This document shows positions 1 through 8,018 of a stretch of DNA of 64,000 bases, one piece after another; position 1 is the stretch's first letter; every line of letters starts with the position of its first letter. The notes below the pieces were generated by a model. That model ran no database searches. It worked only from the letters and a program-made list of their open reading frames with translations, and had not been told where the DNA came from. Where the stretch lies: positions 1 to 64,000 of the forward strand of contig DATAWQ010000110.1 in NCBI GenBank assembly GCA_036267135.1, given 5' to 3'. A program made the position numbers and the translations under genes. Origin of the DNA: PALSA-505 sp036267135. Lineage in GTDB: Bacteria; Actinomycetota; Actinomycetes; Streptosporangiales; Streptosporangiaceae.

Positions 1-1032
1 CACAACTACATCGGCACCGAGCACATCCTGCTCGGGCTGCTCGGCGGCGGCGGAGTCGCCGGCCGCATCCTTGACCGTTTCGACATGCCGATCGACGAGG
101 TGAGAGAGGACATCAAGGCCAGGGTCGGCCTGGGCAAGACGCCGCCCCGTGGGCGTATCCCGTTCACCCCGCGGGCCAAGAAAGTGCTGGAACTCGCGTT
201 GCGCGAGGCGCTCAAGCTGTCGCACAACTACATCGGCACCGAGCACATCCTGCTCGGCGTGATCCGCGAGGGCGACGGGGTCGCCGCGCAGGTGCTCAGC
301 GCGCGCGCGGGCGACCTGCTGAAGGTCCGGATGGCCGTGCTCGACGCGGTGCCCTCCGGCGAGCCCGCCCGGGGGCAGCGCTGGCTGCGGCGGCGGATGG
401 CCGCCTTCGCGGGGGGCGAGTCCGGCGAGCCGGCCGAGGCCGTGGAAATGCGCGTGCTCCCCGGGGAGGCCGACGAGATGCCCACCACGCCGGCGGCCGA
501 GGCCAGCCTGGCCGAAGCCCTGCGGCTGGCCGGCGGTCAGGCGGTCGGGTCGCATCACCTCTTGCTGGCCGCCTTGGCCGACAGGAACACGGCCGTGGCC
601 CGGACGCTGGCCGGCCTGGGGGTGGACCTCGACCAGGCTAGGGACGCATTGCGGCAAGCCGACGTCACCGGCACCAGCGACGAACAGCCAGCGGAAGCGG
701 GCAGGCGCCAGATGCGCATCCGGGTCAGCGACGACCAGCTCACGATCGAGGCGACCGACCAGGCCATCGTCGCGCTCGGCCGCGCGGCGCTCGAATCGCT
801 CGGCGACCAGTCCGGCCAGGCCGGGGTGATCGCCGGAGACCTGCCGGTGAGTGGCAGCTTCAGCGACCTGTGGCAGGCGCTCAAGGAGAGCCTCGAGGAC
901 GTGATCAGGCGCACGGTTTTGGGTGCCGACGACGAGCCGGGCCCGGACACCGCCGAGGAGAACGAAGAGCCGTCGGGCGAGGATGCCGCGGACCCGTCCG
1001 CGGAGCCCAAAACGGGCACCGACAACGCCTAG
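1..1032 (+). CDS. Clp N-terminal (ClpC/ClpA R-domain) repeat protein, 5' truncated
   Basis: The frame is open from base 1, so the N-terminus lies outside the window. Two near-identical blocks with the Clp-N signature HNYIGTEHILLG appear at about 1-45 and 223-285, followed by a degenerate third block (SHHLLLAALAD, about 547-585). This is the R-domain that delivers substrates to ClpC/ClpA-type unfoldases. No Walker A or B motif follows: the C-terminal 130 residues are acidic and low in complexity (many D, E, P), so the protein cannot be an AAA+ unfoldase itself. It more likely acts as an adaptor or a decoy that binds ClpC substrates; that role is inference. The stop is TAG at 1030. Confidence 0.85.
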   Translation, partial: HNYIGTEHILLGLLGGGGVAGRILDRFDMPIDEVREDIKARVGLGKTPPRGRIPFTPRAKKVLELALREALKLSHNYIGTEHILLGVIREGDGVAAQVLSARAGDLLKVRMAVLDAVPSGEPARGQRWLRRRMAAFAGGESGEPAEAVEMRVLPGEADEMPTTPAAEASLAEALRLAGGQAVGSHHLLLAALADRNTAVARTLAGLGVDLDQARDALRQADVTGTSDEQPAEAGRRQMRIRVSDDQLTIEATDQAIVALGRAALESLGDQSGQAGVIAGDLPVSGSFSDLWQALKESLEDVIRRTVLGADDEPGPDTAEENEEPSGEDAADPSAEPKTGTDNA

Positions 1033-1035
1033 GTA

Positions 1036-1054
1036 AACCGCGGCAACAGCGGTT
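1036..1054 (+). terminator. Small hairpin after the Clp-N gene
   Basis: AACCGC and GCGGTT form perfect 6-base arms around a 7-base loop, 4 bases after the stop codon. There is no T run, so this is only a weak candidate terminator. Confidence 0.3.
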
Positions 1055-1289
1055 GGTAACGCCCTTGCGGCACAGCGTAAATAAGCGGAGGCTGAAACCT
1101 ACCGCGAGGTAAGATAACAGATAAATAGCCGGCATCGGTGCGGCATCGCGAGAGCCATGGAAACGGGGTCATGGTGAACGCAGGAATGGGGCAGCCGCTA
1201 TTCGTGGTTGACCCTATGAGCGTGCTCTCCCGTCCTGCGGTGTGGGTGCCGGGCGGTGATTCACGAAGGCGAAACCTGGGCCAGGCGCG

Positions 1290-3101
1290 ATGGTGAGGCG
1301 CATTCATCTCGTGGCCGCGACCGTAGCTAGCAGGCTACGGCGCCGACTCAGGCTCGGGCCGGTGACCGTGACGGCGGGTGGGCCCGCGGCCACGGCGGTT
1401 TCCGTCGGCCCATCAGCCCAGTGCACCGCCCCGGCCGAGCGATTTGTGCGCCACCACGCCCTGATCGGCCTGTCCGCGGGCTGCGCGATGGCCGAGGCGA
1501 TCCTGCTGCTCCTGCTCGCGCCCGCGGCCGTGTCGCTCGCGCCGCAGGTCACGGCGCTGCCGCCGCTGGCGGTCTTCCACGATCTGCGCTGGCTGTTCGG
1601 CTACAACCGGTCCTGGGTGGAGTTCGCGGCTGGCGCTCTCCTGCTCGTGCTCGCCCGGTCCGCGCTGGACACGGCCCTGGTCCGGCTGGCCTGGCCGCGA
1701 GGACAGCAGCGGCCGCGGCTGGCGGCCACGTTCTCGGCCAGCCTGGGCTTCACGCTGCTGGCCGGCCTCCTGCTGGTCCCGATCGTCACGCTGGTGTTCG
1801 GTGTCGCGGTGCTGCCGTTCTCCTGGCCGTTCCTGGCCGCCGTGCCGGTCCTGCTGGCCGTCACCGTCCCGCTCAGCCACGGCGGGGTGACGCTGGCCTG
1901 GTGGCGGCGGCTGCCCCCCGGCCGCGGCGCGGGCTGGGTGATCGCCTGTTTCGTCGAGTACTCGCTGCTGGGGATCGCGCTGCCCCGGTTGCCCGCGGCC
2001 GGTGTGGTGGCCGCCGCCGGGCTGGCCGGGGTGGTCAATGCCCGGGCCTGGTACGGCCTCACCACCGCCATGGCCCGGCCGGTCAGGCCGCGGCACTACC
2101 GGCTGCTCGGCTGGATTCCGGTCGCGCCGGTGGCGGCCGTCGGCGTGTTCGCGGTCGCTATCGGGGCCGCCCGGCTGATCTTCGACGCGGCCGCGGCCGC
2201 GCCGCACGTGGGCATCGCCGCGGCGTCCTCCGCCGGGCTGGCCGCGGCGGCCAGCAGCGTCGGTGACCTGGCCACGCCGCAGTCGCCGGTGTACGCGCGT
2301 GGCCAGGAACGGGCCGTCCTGATCATCGCCGGATTCGGCGCGTCCTGTTGCCGCACCGGCCGGGGCCTGCAGCAGGCGGTGCCGGACATGCTGGTCCAGC
2401 AGTTCTCCTACCTGGGGCTGAACCGTGCGGGCAAACCCGTGCCGCAGGGGCCGGCCGCCAGCAACATGCCGCTGCCGCAACTCGGCGACATGATCGCCAC
2501 GCAGGTGCAACGGCTGCACGCGCAGACCAGGCAGCCGGTCGACCTGGTGGCCGAGAGCGAGGGGACGCTCGGCGTCTACGCCGCGTTCGCCAGGCACCCG
2601 GGCCTGGCGGCCGGGTCGGTGGTCCTGCTCAGCCCGATCGTGGCGCCGGGGCAGTGGACCTTCCCGCAGGACGGGCAGCAGGGCCAGGCGATGGCGGCCG
2701 GGTATGCGCTGGGTGTGCTCGACCGGCTGGTGGGCGAGATGTCGCCGTTCGGCGCCGCGGGCGCGGACCGGCTGATCGACTCGGTCAGCCGCGTCGGCGC
2801 CAGGTACGCCGCCGAGGCCGCCCGCGGCATCTCCCGGCACTGGCTGGCGCTGGTGCCGCTCGCGGACGCGGTCACGCTGCCGGCCTGCAGCCTGCCGCAG
2901 AACGTGCTGGTCGTGCCCGCCTTCCACGGTGGATTGCTCGGTGACCCGCCCGTGCTGGGCATGGTCAGGGACTTCCTGCGCGACCGTCCAGTCGACGGCG
3001 GGCAGGGCCTGCGTGAGGCGGCCGAGCTGCTGTCCTCGGCGGCGGCCGCCTGGCGGATGCCCGCGCGTTCCGCCCCCTCGCCACCCTGCCCGGCCGCCTG
3101 A
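1290..3101 (+). CDS. Polytopic membrane protein with C-terminal alpha/beta-hydrolase-like domain
   Basis: The 603-residue protein has several hydrophobic segments between about residues 60 and 330 (for example LLLLLAPAAVSLA, LLAGLLLVPIVTLVFGVAVL, APVAAVGVFAVAIGAARLIF). A soluble C-terminal half begins around residue 345 with a strand/glycine motif (AVLIIAGFGASC) typical of the first strand of alpha/beta hydrolases. A nucleophile elbow follows as AESEG, with the usual first glycine replaced by alanine. A late segment, VVPAFHGGLL, may supply the histidine. The domain therefore looks like a lipase/esterase or lipid-remodelling enzyme anchored in the membrane, with the active domain on one face. 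The substrate is unknown. It begins with ATG 258 bases after the Clp-N gene and stands alone. Confidence 0.6.
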   Translation: MVRRIHLVAATVASRLRRRLRLGPVTVTAGGPAATAVSVGPSAQCTAPAERFVRHHALIGLSAGCAMAEAILLLLLAPAAVSLAPQVTALPPLAVFHDLRWLFGYNRSWVEFAAGALLLVLARSALDTALVRLAWPRGQQRPRLAATFSASLGFTLLAGLLLVPIVTLVFGVAVLPFSWPFLAAVPVLLAVTVPLSHGGVTLAWWRRLPPGRGAGWVIACFVEYSLLGIALPRLPAAGVVAAAGLAGVVNARAWYGLTTAMARPVRPRHYRLLGWIPVAPVAAVGVFAVAIGAARLIFDAAAAAPHVGIAAASSAGLAAAASSVGDLATPQSPVYARGQERAVLIIAGFGASCCRTGRGLQQAVPDMLVQQFSYLGLNRAGKPVPQGPAASNMPLPQLGDMIATQVQRLHAQTRQPVDLVAESEGTLGVYAAFARHPGLAAGSVVLLSPIVAPGQWTFPQDGQQGQAMAAGYALGVLDRLVGEMSPFGAAGADRLIDSVSRVGARYAAEAARGISRHWLALVPLADAVTLPACSLPQNVLVVPAFHGGLLGDPPVLGMVRDFLRDRPVDGGQGLREAAELLSSAAAAWRMPARSAPSPPCPAA

Positions 3102-3228
3102 CCCGCAGCGCCCACCGCGCCTGCGCGCCCGGCGCACCACGCCCAGCCCCGCGTACTACCGGCGGCGTAGCCGGGGTCGGTCCGCCAGGCGGACGCGCCC
3201 GCCGCCGCTGGCCAGGCACGATGGCACG

Positions 3229-3858
3229 ATGCGAGACGAAGCTACCGCCCTGCTCGGAGGGCGGGTCATCGAGAACCCGGTCAGCGGCGAGCGGATCCTG
3301 ATCCGCGACAAGGCGGCCCACGAGAAGGCGGCCCACGAGAAGGCGGCCCACGGGAATACAGCAAAGGCCGACGGCGCGCTGCTGGCCTGGGAGCTGTTCC
3401 TCGCCCCCGGCGGGCGGGTGCCCAGCAGTCACGCCCACCCGGAGCAGACGGAACGGTTCACCGTCACCGAGGGGGTCATGCGGTTCCGGGTCAACGGCCG
3501 GCGCACCACGCTGCGGCCCGGGCAGTCGATCCTGGTCACCGCCGGGCAGGTGCACAGCTTCGCCAACCCCGGGCCGCGCACCGCGCACGTCCTGGTCGAG
3601 ACCAGGCCGGCCCTCGGCATGGCCGACCTGCTCGAAACGGCGGCGGCGATGGCCAGCGGGACGCTGCGCAGCGCCCGGCTGCTTCCTTCGGTGCCGCGGC
3701 CGCACGAGCTGATCCTGTTCATGCGCGACTTCGAGCGCGAGGTCAGGGCGCCGTACCTGCCCGCGGCGGCGGTCCGCGCCGTGATCCGCCCGCTGGCCTG
3801 GCTGATCCGCCGGTGCGGTCTTGACGCGCGGTACCGCCGCTGGCGCCCGGCCCGATGA
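3229..3858 (+). CDS. Cupin-domain protein
   Basis: A 209-residue protein. ATG at 3229 is chosen because the frame upstream overlaps the previous gene. A cupin barrel spans about residues 60-125: the first cupin box is visible as SSHAHPEQTERFTVTEG (two histidines and a glutamate that would bind metal), and the second as PGQVHSF-like GQVHSFANPG. Residues 30-45 carry three copies of the pentapeptide KAAHE/G, encoded by a 15-base tandem repeat at about 3309-3353. The stop overlaps the start of the ABC ATPase by four bases (ATGA), so this is the first gene of a three-gene operon. It could bind a small ligand or metal linked to the exporter; no substrate can be named. Confidence 0.75.
   Translation: MRDEATALLGGRVIENPVSGERILIRDKAAHEKAAHEKAAHGNTAKADGALLAWELFLAPGGRVPSSHAHPEQTERFTVTEGVMRFRVNGRRTTLRPGQSILVTAGQVHSFANPGPRTAHVLVETRPALGMADLLETAAAMASGTLRSARLLPSVPRPHELILFMRDFEREVRAPYLPAAAVRAVIRPLAWLIRRCGLDARYRRWRPAR
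3309..3353 (+). repeat. 15-base tandem repeat inside the cupin gene (3 copies)
   Basis: Unit AAGGCGGCCCACGAG is present about three times in frame and adds KAAHE pentapeptides ahead of the cupin barrel. The last copy has diverged. Likely a slippage expansion. Confidence 0.7.
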
Positions 3859-4661
3859 CCGCGATCGAAGTCACCAATCTGGTCAAGCGCTACCACGGGT
3901 CGCCGTGCAACGCGGTGGACGGGGTGTCCTTCAGCGTGCCCCACGGCGAGCTGTTCTGCCTGCTCGGGCCCAACGGCGCCGGCAAGACGACCACGGTCTC
4001 GATCCTGACCACCACGCTCGCCGCCACCTCGGGCCGGGTCAGGATCGCCGGCCACGACCTGGCCGCCGAGCGCGGCCTGGTGCGCCGGGAGATCGGGGTG
4101 GTGTTCCAGCAGCCCGCGCTGGACGGCAACCTGACCGCGGAGGAGAACATCAGGCTGCACGCCGTGCTGTACGGCCTGTACCCGTGGCGGCCGCTGGGCC
4201 GGCTGATGCCGCGCGGCTACCGGGAACAGGTGCGGGAACTGGCCGGCCTGCTCGGCATCGAGGCCGCGCTGCACCGGCCGGCCAGGACGCTGTCCGGCGG
4301 CACCCGGCGCAGGCTGGAGATCGTCCGCGCCCTCATGCACCGGCCCGGGGTGCTGTTCCTGGACGAGCCGACCGCGGGCCTGGACCCGCAGAGCAGGCGC
4401 AGCCTGTGGGCGTACCTGCGGGAGCGCCGGTCCGAGCACGGCACCACCGTGTTCTTCACCACGCACTACCTGGAGGAGGCCGAGGCGGCCGGCCACGTGT
4501 GCGTGATGGCCGCCGGGAAGATCATCGAGCGCGGCACCCCGGCCGAGGTCAAGTACAGGCACGGCCGTCCTGTGATCCAGAACACGGGGGCCGCCGCGCT
4601 GCCCGCCGGGCCGACCCTGGAGGACGCCTACCTGCGGCTGCTCGCCGGAGCCCCCCGGTGA
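3855..4661 (+). CDS. ABC transporter ATP-binding protein, DrrA type
   Basis: A 268-residue ATPase that powers an ABC-2 exporter. Walker A is GPNGAGKTT, the Q-loop is VVFQQPALDGNLTAEEN, the signature is LSGGTRRRLEI, Walker B is VLFLDEPTAGLDP and the switch histidine is in FFTTHYLEEAEAAG. The C-terminal tail after residue 215 is short and matches the daunorubicin-resistance (DrrA/CcmA) family. The start overlaps the cupin stop (ATGA) and the stop overlaps the permease start (GTGA), so the three genes are translationally coupled. It acts at the inner face of the membrane. The exported compound is unknown; lipids, polyketides and polysaccharides are all handled by relatives. Confidence 0.92.
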   Translation: MTAIEVTNLVKRYHGSPCNAVDGVSFSVPHGELFCLLGPNGAGKTTTVSILTTTLAATSGRVRIAGHDLAAERGLVRREIGVVFQQPALDGNLTAEENIRLHAVLYGLYPWRPLGRLMPRGYREQVRELAGLLGIEAALHRPARTLSGGTRRRLEIVRALMHRPGVLFLDEPTAGLDPQSRRSLWAYLRERRSEHGTTVFFTTHYLEEAEAAGHVCVMAAGKIIERGTPAEVKYRHGRPVIQNTGAAALPAGPTLEDAYLRLLAGAPR

Positions 4662-5467
4662 GCGTGATCCGGGTGGCGCCCCGGAGCCGGCACGAGGTCT
4701 CCGCCCTGCTGGCCATCGCCCAGCGCGACGTGGTCAAGCTGCTCCGCGACCGGCCCCGGCTGGCCGTCAACCTGGTCTTCCCGGTCATGCTCATCATCGG
4801 GCTCGGCAGCGTGCTCCAGCCCACGGTGGGCCGGGTCACCGGCCTGAACGCGGTCACCCTGGCCTTCACCGGGGTGCTGGCCGCAACGTTGTTCCAGTCC
4901 ACCGCGGCCGGGATGATCTCCATTGTCGAGGACCGGGAGAACGACTTCTCCCGCGAGATGTTCGTGGCCCCGGTGCGGCGGCTGACCCTGGTCGGCGGCA
5001 AGGTGGCGGGGGAGGCCGCGGTCGCGCTGGCCCAGGGCGCGGCGATCGTGGGTTTCGCCGCGGCCTTCGGGGTGCCGATGCCAGCCGCGCGGCTGGCGGC
5101 CCTGCTGGCGCCCGCGCTGGGCTGCTGCCTGCTGGGCGGCGCCTTCGGGCTGGCCACGATCGCGGTGCTGCCCAACCAGCGCTCCGCGATGCAGATCTTC
5201 CAGTTCCTGATCATTCCGCAGTACGTGCTCGGCGGCGTGCTCGTGCCCACCCGCGGCCTGCCCACCTACCTGAACGTGCTGGCCTGGGCGATGCCGATGC
5301 GCTACTGCGTGGAACTGGCCAGGGCGGCCTACTACGCGGGCACCCCCGGGTACCACCAGGTGGTCGCCGGCGGCCCGCTGCTCGACGCCGCCGTGATGGC
5401 CGTGCTCTTCGTGGCCCTCATGATCACCGGGGCGCTGGTCTTCAACCACCGCGAACTGGCCCGCTGA
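4658..5467 (+). CDS. ABC-2 type transporter permease, DrrB type
   Basis: A 269-residue membrane protein that partners the preceding ATPase. GTG at 4658 is chosen because it overlaps the ATPase stop as GTGA. An N-terminal cytosolic helix (RDVVKLLRDRPRL) leads into about six membrane segments (NLVFPVMLIIGLGSVL, VTLAFTGVLAATLFQ, AAVALAQGAAIVGFAAAF, LAALLAPALGCCLLGGAFGLA, FLIIPQYVLGGVLV, AAVMAVLFVALMITGALVF). The motif EDRENDFSREMFVAPV between helices 2 and 3 is the conserved ABC-2 cytosolic loop. The end of the operon is marked by a strong inverted repeat at 5491-5533. Confidence 0.9.
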   Translation: MSVIRVAPRSRHEVSALLAIAQRDVVKLLRDRPRLAVNLVFPVMLIIGLGSVLQPTVGRVTGLNAVTLAFTGVLAATLFQSTAAGMISIVEDRENDFSREMFVAPVRRLTLVGGKVAGEAAVALAQGAAIVGFAAAFGVPMPAARLAALLAPALGCCLLGGAFGLATIAVLPNQRSAMQIFQFLIIPQYVLGGVLVPTRGLPTYLNVLAWAMPMRYCVELARAAYYAGTPGYHQVVAGGPLLDAAVMAVLFVALMITGALVFNHRELAR

Positions 5468-5490
5468 CCCGGCTGAGGCCCTTTTCTAAC

Positions 5491-5533
5491 TGAACGGTGG
5501 CCATAGAACCGTGTCGCGTATGGCCACCGTTCA
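5491..5533. terminator. 15-bp perfect inverted repeat between convergent genes
   Basis: TGAACGGTGGCCATA (5491-5505) and TATGGCCACCGTTCA (5519-5533) are perfect complements around a 13-base loop. The element lies between the ends of two convergent operons (permease stop 5467, glycoside hydrolase stop 5564), the right place for a bidirectional terminator. There is no long T run, which is common in high-GC actinomycetes. Confidence 0.75.
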
Positions 5534-5563
5534 TTACGAAATAAGCGTCCTGCCTGCTGCGGG

Positions 5564-6649
5564 TCAGGCTTCCTCGACGACCCGCCGGAACGCCCCCAGG
5601 TAACTCGGGTCGCCGCGCCGCTGGCGCAGCACCCAGTATTCGGCGCCCCAGAACAGGTAGGCCCACAGACCTGGGAGCTCCAGGCAGTCGTTGTAGTTCG
5701 CGATGACGTGCTCGGGCAGGCAGCTGTACATCGCACGGGCGCGCGGGTCGGGCGGCGTGGTGACCGCCTCCCACGGTTCGGCCTGGCCCTCCGCGATCAT
5801 GATCGTGCGGCCGTTCGCCGCGGCCCAGTCGAGCAGCCGCTGCCGTTCCCGGCGCGGCCTGCGGCTCCTGCTGCCGTCCAGGTAGGCGGTCACCGGGCCG
5901 GCGGCGGCCAGCGCGTGCCGCGGGTAGTAGTCGACGCCCACGACGTCGGCGAGCCGCTGCGCGACCGCGAGCGAGTCACCCTGGTCCCTGGTCCGCCACC
6001 GCTGCTGCAGCCGGACCGGCGCCGAGGTGGGCAGGAAGCCGTTCATCAGCACCGGCCTGGACGACGGGTCGGCCGCGCGCACCGCGTCGGCCTCGGCCCG
6101 CGCGAACGCCTCGGACAGCCGCCAGGAGTGCTCGACCCCGAGCGGGTCGACGGCCTCGTGCTCCACCTGCCAGGCGATGATCGACGTGCGGCCGGCGTAG
6201 CGGGTCACCAGCTTGGTCAGGAAGCCGGTGGCCGCGTCGAGCAGCGGCCGCCGGTCGTCCGGCCGGACCAGCGCGCCCTCGGTCAGCGGCTCGGCCAGGT
6301 GGTGGGCGGGCACGAAGAACTCGGGGTAGCCGAACGACTTCACCGCCCCCAGGCACAGGATGATCTGTTTCCCGGCCCGCTCGGCCGCGTCGATCTGCCG
6401 GTCGATCCCGGTCACATCGAACGCGCCGGGGCGCGGCTCGATCTCGTTCCAGTAGGCGGCCAGCCTGACCAGCTGGACCGGGTGATCGAGCAGCGCGGCC
6501 AGCGTCTCGTCCGGGTCCAGCCCGAGCGCCCTGGCCTGCAGCGGCCGGAAGCTGAACCCGAGCAACGTCTCCCCGCGCGCCGCCACCCCCACCCGCCGCC
6601 ACTCATCGGTCAGCCCCCGCGCGGCCCTTCGAACCCGTAGCTCACGCAT
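5564..6649 (-). CDS. Glycoside-hydrolase-like (beta/alpha)8 barrel protein
   Basis: A 361-residue protein without a signal peptide. The fold reads as a clan GH-A barrel (GH5/GH42-like): strand 1-2 motif LVRLAAYWNEIEPRPGAFD, a likely acid/base glutamate on strand 4 in IIAWQVEHEAVDP, and a likely nucleophile glutamate on strand 7 in RTIMIAEGQAEPW, with GLWAYLFWGAEYW on strand 8. The usual Asn-Glu pair on strand 4 is replaced by VEHE, so the exact acid/base residue is uncertain. ATG at 6649 overlaps the stop of the upstream glycosyltransferase gene by 8 bases, so the two are coupled. The sugar substrate cannot be told; a cytosolic glycolipid or oligosaccharide role would fit its partner. Confidence 0.65.
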   Translation of the reverse strand: MRELRVRRAARGLTDEWRRVGVAARGETLLGFSFRPLQARALGLDPDETLAALLDHPVQLVRLAAYWNEIEPRPGAFDVTGIDRQIDAAERAGKQIILCLGAVKSFGYPEFFVPAHHLAEPLTEGALVRPDDRRPLLDAATGFLTKLVTRYAGRTSIIAWQVEHEAVDPLGVEHSWRLSEAFARAEADAVRAADPSSRPVLMNGFLPTSAPVRLQQRWRTRDQGDSLAVAQRLADVVGVDYYPRHALAAAGPVTAYLDGSRSRRPRRERQRLLDWAAANGRTIMIAEGQAEPWEAVTTPPDPRARAMYSCLPEHVIANYNDCLELPGLWAYLFWGAEYWVLRQRRGDPSYLGAFRRVVEEA

Positions 6650-7892
6650 GGGCCAGCGCCGAAGCGGAAGGGTTGTGGTCGCCGCGATCGCCAGGATCCT
6701 TCACGATCCCGGGGGTGTCCTTGCCCGGGGCGCCCGCCAGGTTGGCGAGGAGGGTGGCGATGGTGGTGGTGGCGGTGGGGCGGGCAAGCTGGGCGGAGGC
6801 GGCGCGCATCGCGTCGAGGGCGGCCGGGTCGGCGCGCAGCCGGGTGACCTCGGCGGCCAGCGCTCGCGCCGCCGGCACGTAGCGGCCCGCGCCCGCGGAC
6901 GTGACGTAGCCGGTGTTGCCCCGCTCCTGGCCGGGCAGCCGCGAGGTGAGCAGCAGCGGCGCGCCGCAGCAGGTGGCCTCCGCGATCGTGCCAGGCCCGG
7001 CCTTACCCGCCAGCACGTCGGCGCACCGCATCCAGTCCGCCATGTCGCCGACGAACCCGCGCACGATCAGCCGTCCGCCGCAGCGTTCGGCCAGCCGGTC
7101 AAGCCGCCGCCGCAGGCGCTGGTTCCGCCCGCAGATGGCGACCACCTGCACGTCGCCGCACCGCCGCAGCAGGGTCCTGGCCCGCCGGGTCAGCCCGCCG
7201 CAGCCCTCGCCCCCGCCGGTGAGCACGACGGTGAACCGCCGCTCCGGCAGGCCGAGCGAGCGGCGCAGGGCGGTGCGCTCGCGGGCGCTGGCCGGTCCGC
7301 GTACGAAGGCGGCCTCGACCGGCAGCCCGGCCGCGACCGCCCGGCCCGTCCGCCGCTCACCGAGCAGGCGCCGGCCCGCCGCGGCGGTCGGCACGATGAG
7401 CTGGCCTTCGGCGCCCAGGCGCCAGGTAGCGTGCGGCGTGATCAGGTCGGTGACCACGGTGGCCACCGGGGTGAACGGCGCCAGCCCGGCCCTGGCCGCG
7501 GTGGCCGCGGCGCCGGTGAGCGGGTGCAGCGAGACGATGGCGGCCGGCCGGTGCCGTGCCACCGCCGCGGCGACCGGGCGGCGGGCCAGTGCCAGCAGCG
7601 ACCAGCGCAGCACCGCCGCGGCGGCCCGGGAGTTGGTGGCGTGCCAGGCCGCGCCCCACAGCCACGGGGTCAGCCGCACCGACGGCCCGTACAGGCCGGT
7701 GAACAGGCGCAGCACGCGCGAGCTTCCCGGGCCGCCCAGCGGGTCGCAGAACACCGGGGTGAACCGCCCGGGATAGGCGCGGCCGAGTTCCGCGCTGATC
7801 GCGCGGGCGGCGGCCCGGTGCCCCCCGCCGGTGTCCGCGACGAGGAACAGCAGCGATGCGGGCGGCTCAGACGGTGGGCGCATGCCGTCCAT
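6642..7892 (-). CDS. MGDG-synthase-like glycosyltransferase
   Basis: A GT28/MGDG-synthase type glycosyltransferase of about 416 residues. The N-terminal domain starts with LLFLVADTGGGHRAAARAI, the glycine-rich acceptor-binding loop of monogalactosyldiacylglycerol synthases and MurG relatives. The C-terminal domain has the nucleotide-sugar site (AGKAGPGTIAEATCCGAPLLL). It probably glycosylates a lipid at the inner membrane face; the sugar and acceptor are unknown. ATG at 7892 is chosen, with ATG 7883 nearly as good; a TTG at 7961 would add an unlikely proline/glycine-rich extension. It is the first gene of a two-gene operon with the glycoside hydrolase. Confidence 0.8.
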   Translation of the reverse strand: MDGMRPPSEPPASLLFLVADTGGGHRAAARAISAELGRAYPGRFTPVFCDPLGGPGSSRVLRLFTGLYGPSVRLTPWLWGAAWHATNSRAAAAVLRWSLLALARRPVAAAVARHRPAAIVSLHPLTGAAATAARAGLAPFTPVATVVTDLITPHATWRLGAEGQLIVPTAAAGRRLLGERRTGRAVAAGLPVEAAFVRGPASARERTALRRSLGLPERRFTVVLTGGGEGCGGLTRRARTLLRRCGDVQVVAICGRNQRLRRRLDRLAERCGGRLIVRGFVGDMADWMRCADVLAGKAGPGTIAEATCCGAPLLLTSRLPGQERGNTGYVTSAGAGRYVPAARALAAEVTRLRADPAALDAMRAASAQLARPTATTTIATLLANLAGAPGKDTPGIVKDPGDRGDHNPSASALAHA

Positions 7893-8018
7893 CGTGGCCA
7901 CCGGCCCCGGTGGCTGTCGTCCGCCGGCGGCCGTAACCTGCCCGACGCCGCCCGGCGACAACGGCGGCGCCCGCCTACCCCAGCGGGAGTAGGCGGGCGC
8001 CGGCCACGACGACGCGCT

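Noticed and set aside
1413..3140. Long minus-strand open frame antisense to the membrane hydrolase gene
   Set aside because: Its product is Arg/Gly/Gln-rich with no motif and mirrors the codon periodicity of the sense gene; a typical high-GC shadow.
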